Shown here: piece by piece, positions 5,307 through 7,775 of the stretch
How positions within the stretch are numbered: the first letter of the stretch is position 1
Layout: the number at the start of each line of letters is the position of its first letter
Assembly: GCA_037385045.1 (NCBI GenBank)
Contig: JARRNJ010000102.1
Span: forward strand, 1 to 7,775
Length of the DNA stretch: 7,775 nucleotides
Source of the DNA: JARRNJ01 sp037385045
GTDB taxonomy: Bacteria; Pseudomonadota; Gammaproteobacteria; JASBUN01
Reading direction: 5' to 3'
Notes under the pieces: generated by a model
What the model saw: only the letters and a program-made list of their open reading frames with translations
Told to the model about the DNA's origin: nothing
Database searches by the model: none
Made by a program: the position numbers and the translations under genes

Positions 5307-5317
5307 ACCTGCGGTGC

Positions 5318-5337
5318 CGCCGGCGTTGTCGTCGGCG
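5318..5337 (+). terminator. Stem-loop after the small hypothetical gene
   Basis: CGCCGGCG (5318-5325) pairs with CGTCGGCG (5330-5337) over 8 bp (one G-T wobble) with the loop TTGT. It lies 11 bases after the stop codon. Only two T residues follow, then ACAATATT, so an intrinsic terminator is possible but weak. The sequence TACAAT (5339-5344) just after it could be the -10 box for hinT, though no matching -35 is evident. Confidence 0.4.
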
Positions 5338-5429
5338 TTACAATATTGGCTCCCTGATGTTGGCCGGGGCTGTGTCGCTGACGGTTCCGGTCGACACCGT
5401 TCGCATTCGCCGACCTGACGGAGGTGTCA

Positions 5430-5774
5430 ATGGCCGACTGCCTGTTCTGCAAAATGGTTCGGGGGGAAATCGATCCCGACGTGGTGTACCGGGATGAGCA
5501 TGTGCTCGCGTTCCGGGATATCAATCCCCAGGCGCCGATGCACGTTCTTGTCGTTCCCCGGGAGCACATCGCCACCATCAACGACCTGGACGAAGAGCAC
5601 CGGGAGCTGGTGGGGCGCATGTACCTGGCGGCCAAGACCATCGCCGAACAGGAAGGGCTCGCCGAGCGCGGCTATCGTACGGTGATGAACTGCAACCCCG
5701 AATCCGGGCAGAGCGTCTATCATTTGCACCTGCACGTCCTCGGCGGGCGGCCGATGCACTGGCCTCCCGGCTGA
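5430..5774 (+). CDS. hinT: HIT-family (HinT-type) purine nucleoside phosphoramidase
   Basis: A 114-residue histidine-triad protein, the HINT/HinT branch, which hydrolyses adenosine or guanosine 5'-phosphoramidates and acts as a cytoplasmic homodimer. The N-terminal CLFCKMVRGEI (4-14) includes a CxxC pair seen in many bacterial HINT proteins. The middle has F-x-D-INPQAPMHVLVVP (28-43). The triad YHLHLHVLGG (97-106) supplies H98, H100 (the usual nucleophile) and H102. The C-terminus ends in the family-typical GGRPMHWPPG. ATG at 5430 is chosen because GGAGG lies 5 bases upstream and the family begins there; an upstream in-frame GTG (5424) overlaps that Shine-Dalgarno. The gene converges on rsgA with only 18 bases between the stops and no clear terminator in that gap. 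Confidence 0.95.
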   Translation: MADCLFCKMVRGEIDPDVVYRDEHVLAFRDINPQAPMHVLVVPREHIATINDLDEEHRELVGRMYLAAKTIAEQEGLAERGYRTVMNCNPESGQSVYHLHLHVLGGRPMHWPPG

Positions 5775-5792
5775 GGGCGGCCGCGGCACCCG

Positions 5793-6812
5793 TCACGGGC
5801 GCGGGTTGAGCCGGATTTCCTCCATCATGTTCAGGTAGCTTTGCAGGCGCTGCGGATCGATGCGGCCGGCCTCGGCCGCTTGGCGCAGCGCGCATCCGGG
5901 TTCGTGGCGGTGGCTGCAATCGGAGAATTTGCAGTGGCCGAGCAGCGGGCGGAATTCGACGAATCCGTGGGCCACGTCGTCGGTGGCGATGTGCCATACG
6001 CCGAAGTCGCGCACGCCCGGCGAATCGATCAGGTCGCCGCCGCAGGGGAGGTGATAGAGCACCGTGGTGGTGGTGGTATGGCGGCCGTGCCGCGCTTCGC
6101 TTAGCGCCGCCACGCGAATCTCGCGCTCCGGCAGCAGCGCCTTGACCAGGGACGATTTGCCGACCCCCGACTGACCGACCAGGATGCTGGTGTGGCCCTG
6201 CAATTGGGCCAGGAGCGGATCCAGGCCATGATCGGCTTTGACGCTGACCAGCAGCACCGGATACCCGAGCTGGCGATAGGTGGCCAGGCGCCGCTCCAGG
6301 TCACGGCGCCCGCCGGCATCCAGCAGCTCCACTTTGTTGACGACGATGACCGGCGCGATACCGGTGGTTTCGGCGGTAACGAGATAGCGGTCGATCAGGT
6401 GCTCGCTCAGCTCCGGCTCCACGGCGGCGACGACCACGATTTGTTCGATATTGGCCGCCACCGGCTTGCCGCGGCCCCCGGGTTGCGGGCGCAACAGCAA
6501 CGAGTGGCGCGGCAGCAGCGCCACCACCACGCCTTCCCGTTCATCGGCCGGCTGCCAGGCGACGCGGTCACCGCACACCAGGCTGCCCAGGTTGCGGCGC
6601 ACCGAGCAGCGCCACAATGCGCCGGCGGCACCCTCGACCATCACGGTGGCACCGTGGTGGGAAATGACCAACCCAGGCTGTTCCGGCCCGAGCCGCTGCT
6701 CGGGGACGGATTCGGCGGCGTGGGAGTGCGCGATCGCCCGTTTGGCGCGCTTGTGTTGAATGGAGCGGATGCGGGCCTTCTGCCGCTTGGTCAGCCGACG
6801 CTTGGGCGCCAT
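5793..6812 (-). CDS. rsgA: Small ribosomal subunit biogenesis GTPase RsgA
   Basis: A 339-residue circularly permuted GTPase that acts in late maturation of the 30S subunit. A basic N-terminal tail (LTKRQKARIRSIQHKRAKR, about 7-25) precedes an OB fold (about 46-105). The G motifs come in the permuted order: G4 NKVE (159-162), G1 GQSGVGKSS (213-221), the HTTTTT switch (245-250) and G3 DSPGV (263-267). The C-terminal zinc-binding module is C294-x4-C299-x-H301-x5-C307. Length and layout match E. coli RsgA (350 residues). The ATG at 6812 lacks a strong Shine-Dalgarno; the gene begins 36 bases after the dehydratase stop on the same strand, so the two are probably co-transcribed. Confidence 0.96.
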   Translation of the reverse strand: MAPKRRLTKRQKARIRSIQHKRAKRAIAHSHAAESVPEQRLGPEQPGLVISHHGATVMVEGAAGALWRCSVRRNLGSLVCGDRVAWQPADEREGVVVALLPRHSLLLRPQPGGRGKPVAANIEQIVVVAAVEPELSEHLIDRYLVTAETTGIAPVIVVNKVELLDAGGRRDLERRLATYRQLGYPVLLVSVKADHGLDPLLAQLQGHTSILVGQSGVGKSSLVKALLPEREIRVAALSEARHGRHTTTTTVLYHLPCGGDLIDSPGVRDFGVWHIATDDVAHGFVEFRPLLGHCKFSDCSHRHEPGCALRQAAEAGRIDPQRLQSYLNMMEEIRLNPRP

Positions 6813-6848
6813 GGGCCGACCGAAGCGTGGACTGCGGGACGGTGCGCC

Positions 6849-7094
6849 TCAGGCCACCAGGGCGTCGGTTTTGGCTGCACAGATGAAATCGTTCTCAGAC
6901 AGCCCGCCGACGGCATGGGTGCTGAATCGGACCACGCACCGCTTGTAGCTGACCTCCAGATCCGGGTGGTGGTCCTCGGTGTTGACGATCCAGGCCAGGG
7001 CGTTGACGAAGCCAATGGTTTCATAAAAATTCCGGAATTCGAACGTCCGTTGAATCCTATCGCCCTCCTGCGCCAGACTCCAGTCGCCGTGCAC
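6849..7094 (-). CDS. Pterin-4a-carbinolamine dehydratase (start uncertain)
   Basis: A PhhB/PCD-type enzyme that dehydrates 4a-hydroxytetrahydrobiopterin to recycle the pterin cofactor of aromatic amino-acid hydroxylases. The motif is complete: EDHHPDLEVSY (40-50, with H42, H43, P44), then H60 and the SENDF segment (66-70) numbered from GTG at 7094, ending in ICAAKTDAL. That GTG gives only 81 residues, shorter than the usual 95-115, and has no Shine-Dalgarno. The same frame continues upstream to a stop at 7182-7184 and still looks family-like (PLARDRARHLLSQVHGDW), but holds no ATG, GTG or TTG. A strong AAGGAGG lies at 7158-7164, near which one expects the true start. Either a non-standard start, a one-base frameshift or a sequence error is likely. 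The call of family is firm; the start is not. Confidence 0.88.
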   Translation of the reverse strand: MHGDWSLAQEGDRIQRTFEFRNFYETIGFVNALAWIVNTEDHHPDLEVSYKRCVVRFSTHAVGGLSENDFICAAKTDALVA

Positions 7095-7157
7095 CTGGCT
7101 GAGCAGATGCCGGGCCCGGTCCCGGGCCAGGGGTTGGTCGGATTTTTCCGGTCGTGG

Positions 7158-7164
7158 CCTCCTT
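7158..7164 (-). promoter_or_regulatory. Strong Shine-Dalgarno without a matching start codon
   Basis: On the minus strand AAGGAGG occurs 64 bases upstream of the GTG at 7094, just where the dehydratase N-terminus would be expected. No ATG, GTG or TTG follows within 5 to 12 bases in any frame; an ACG is two bases away and out of frame with the enzyme. It supports the view that the original start has been lost or misread. Confidence 0.5.
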
Positions 7165-7230
7165 GATGTGGCAGCGGCCGGCTAGCTGTGTAAGCCCACC
7201 AGGTGGTTGTTCACAGAAGGATAGTGCAAG

Positions 7231-7313
7231 CGGTGGATGCGCTGCGCTTATCCACCCTACGGTAATCCTCAGGTCTGAAAAAGGTAGGGTGGATAAGCGC
7301 AGCGCATCCACCG
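7231..7313. repeat. MITE/REP-like palindromic element
   Basis: Perfect 30-base inverted arms (7231-7260 and 7284-7313) enclose a 23-base centre. Each arm is itself nearly palindromic: GGTGGAT and ATCCACC pair around GCGCTGCGCTT-type sequence, so each can form a small REP-like hairpin. There is no coding capacity. Elements with GTAGGGTGGAT-type ends are, to my knowledge, dispersed in many proteobacterial genomes, and would need a transposase supplied elsewhere. No clear target-site duplication is visible at the flanks. It lies between the protease and dehydratase genes, about 65 bases upstream of the dehydratase ribosome-binding site, and could affect transcription between them. Confidence 0.85.
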
Positions 7314-7622
7314 GGCAACAACACGACTGGCGTCGCGGCCCCCTGCGGCCGCGACCCGATCTGCACTACCTCAGGGGCGAATCGCCGGCGGCCGGGTGCG
7401 TTGGGCGCGCCGCACGGCAACCCGATTGCGCCGATCGGGCCGTCTGCTTCATGCCAAACACGGACTCCGGGGACCGCTCACACTCGCCTGTGTCCGAGAA
7501 ATCGCCCAGTGAACAACCTCTTGAGAAGTTACAGTTAGCGCCTGTACCAGCGCGTGTTGGCGCCGCTGAACAAGCGCCTGGCGGCGGCAATCATGCGCGC
7601 TGCCCGTTGCGCGACCAGGCGT
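7314..7622. other. Intergenic stretch without a convincing gene; one 9-bp palindrome
   Basis: No recognised gene lies between the mobile-type repeat and the protease stop. A perfect 9-bp stem, GTCGCGGCC (7332-7340) with GGCCGCGAC (7347-7355), has a 6-base loop and starts 18 bases from the repeat; it lacks a T tract on either strand but could act as a bidirectional block. Minus-strand frames stay open through much of the stretch but resemble nothing I know. The spacing of about 440 bases between two genes that read the same way is large for an operon, which hints at inserted DNA. Confidence 0.55.
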
Positions 7623-7775
7623 TCAGGCCGCGGTGCCGCCGGCGGTGCCGGCCAGAAGATGGTTGACCCGTATCGGCGCCGGTGGGTGGGAATCATAAAA
7701 GCGCGAATACACCGGGTCCGGAGTCAGGGTGCTGGCGTTTTCCTGGTACAGCTTGACCAGCGCCCGCACCAGCGT
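7623..7775 (-). CDS. M48/Ste24-type metalloprotease, C-terminal end only
   Basis: The last 50 codons of a gene that enters from the right edge of the window and ends with TGA at 7623-7625. The visible part reads ALVKLYQENASTLTPDP, then VYSRFYDSHPPAPIRV. This is the characteristic C-terminal region of Ste24/CAAX-protease-like M48 metalloendopeptidases, in which a late SHP-P motif follows a helix with (K/S)L-x-x-EN. The zinc-binding HExxH and membrane helices would lie outside the window. The final residues (HLLAGTAGGTAA) are low in complexity and not diagnostic. It reads in the same direction as the dehydratase and rsgA, but a repeat-bearing gap of about 440 bases separates them. Confidence 0.78.
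   Translation of the reverse strand, partial: TLVRALVKLYQENASTLTPDPVYSRFYDSHPPAPIRVNHLLAGTAGGTAA

Noticed and set aside
6192..7166. Plus-strand open frame of 324 codons
   Set aside because: Antisense shadow of rsgA and the dehydratase gene, both of which have clear motifs on the minus strand.
7535..7696. Minus-strand frame of 53 codons overlapping the protease C-terminus (ends GANTRWYRR)
   Set aside because: The C-terminal stretch looks somewhat protein-like, but it starts inside the protease gene in another frame, has no ribosome-binding site and resembles no family I know. It could also reflect an alternative frameshifted protease tail, which cannot be decided here.

Overview
The window looks like chromosomal DNA from a high-G+C gammaproteobacterium. 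The evidence is the gene order ffs-dnaX-ybaB-recR, the type of RsgA protein, and the strongly G/C-ending codons in every real gene. I cannot name the species. Most of the window is core housekeeping DNA. The accessory-looking part is the first 1.9 kb and the stretch between about 7.2 and 7.6 kb.

Left part (1-1921): a tRNA-Ser(GGA) gene with its own terminator is followed by a structured element that ends in a second copy of the tRNA 3' end. Next come two minus-strand genes, a Crp/Fnr-type regulator and downstream of it a small two-helix DUF2892 membrane protein, then about 400 bases with no convincing gene. A third, imperfect copy of a tRNA-Ser-like 3' end closes the region, 20 bases before the 4.5S RNA gene. 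The three 3'-end copies suggest old insertion or rearrangement events at the tRNA gene; no integrase is left.

Centre (1847-4820, plus strand): a good sigma-70 promoter precedes the signal recognition particle RNA gene (ffs). Then come dnaX (clamp-loader gamma/tau), ybaB (nucleoid-associated protein) and recR (recombinational repair). The last three form a tight operon; ybaB and recR are one base apart.

Right part: a small unrecognised, probably disordered protein (4971-5306) and a HinT-type histidine-triad protein lie on the plus strand. They converge on a minus-strand group: rsgA (ribosome-assembly GTPase), a pterin-4a-carbinolamine dehydratase (phhB-like, with a start that does not look normal), and at the window edge the C-terminus of an M48/Ste24-type metalloprotease. 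A short palindromic mobile-type repeat (7231-7313) with perfect 30-base inverted arms lies between the protease and the dehydratase.

I found no CRISPR array, transposase, toxin-antitoxin pair or defence gene. The observations most worth a second look are the tRNA-derived repeats and the structured element at 172-294, the apparently leaderless regulator gene with its DUF2892 partner, the small protein after recR, and the dehydratase start region.
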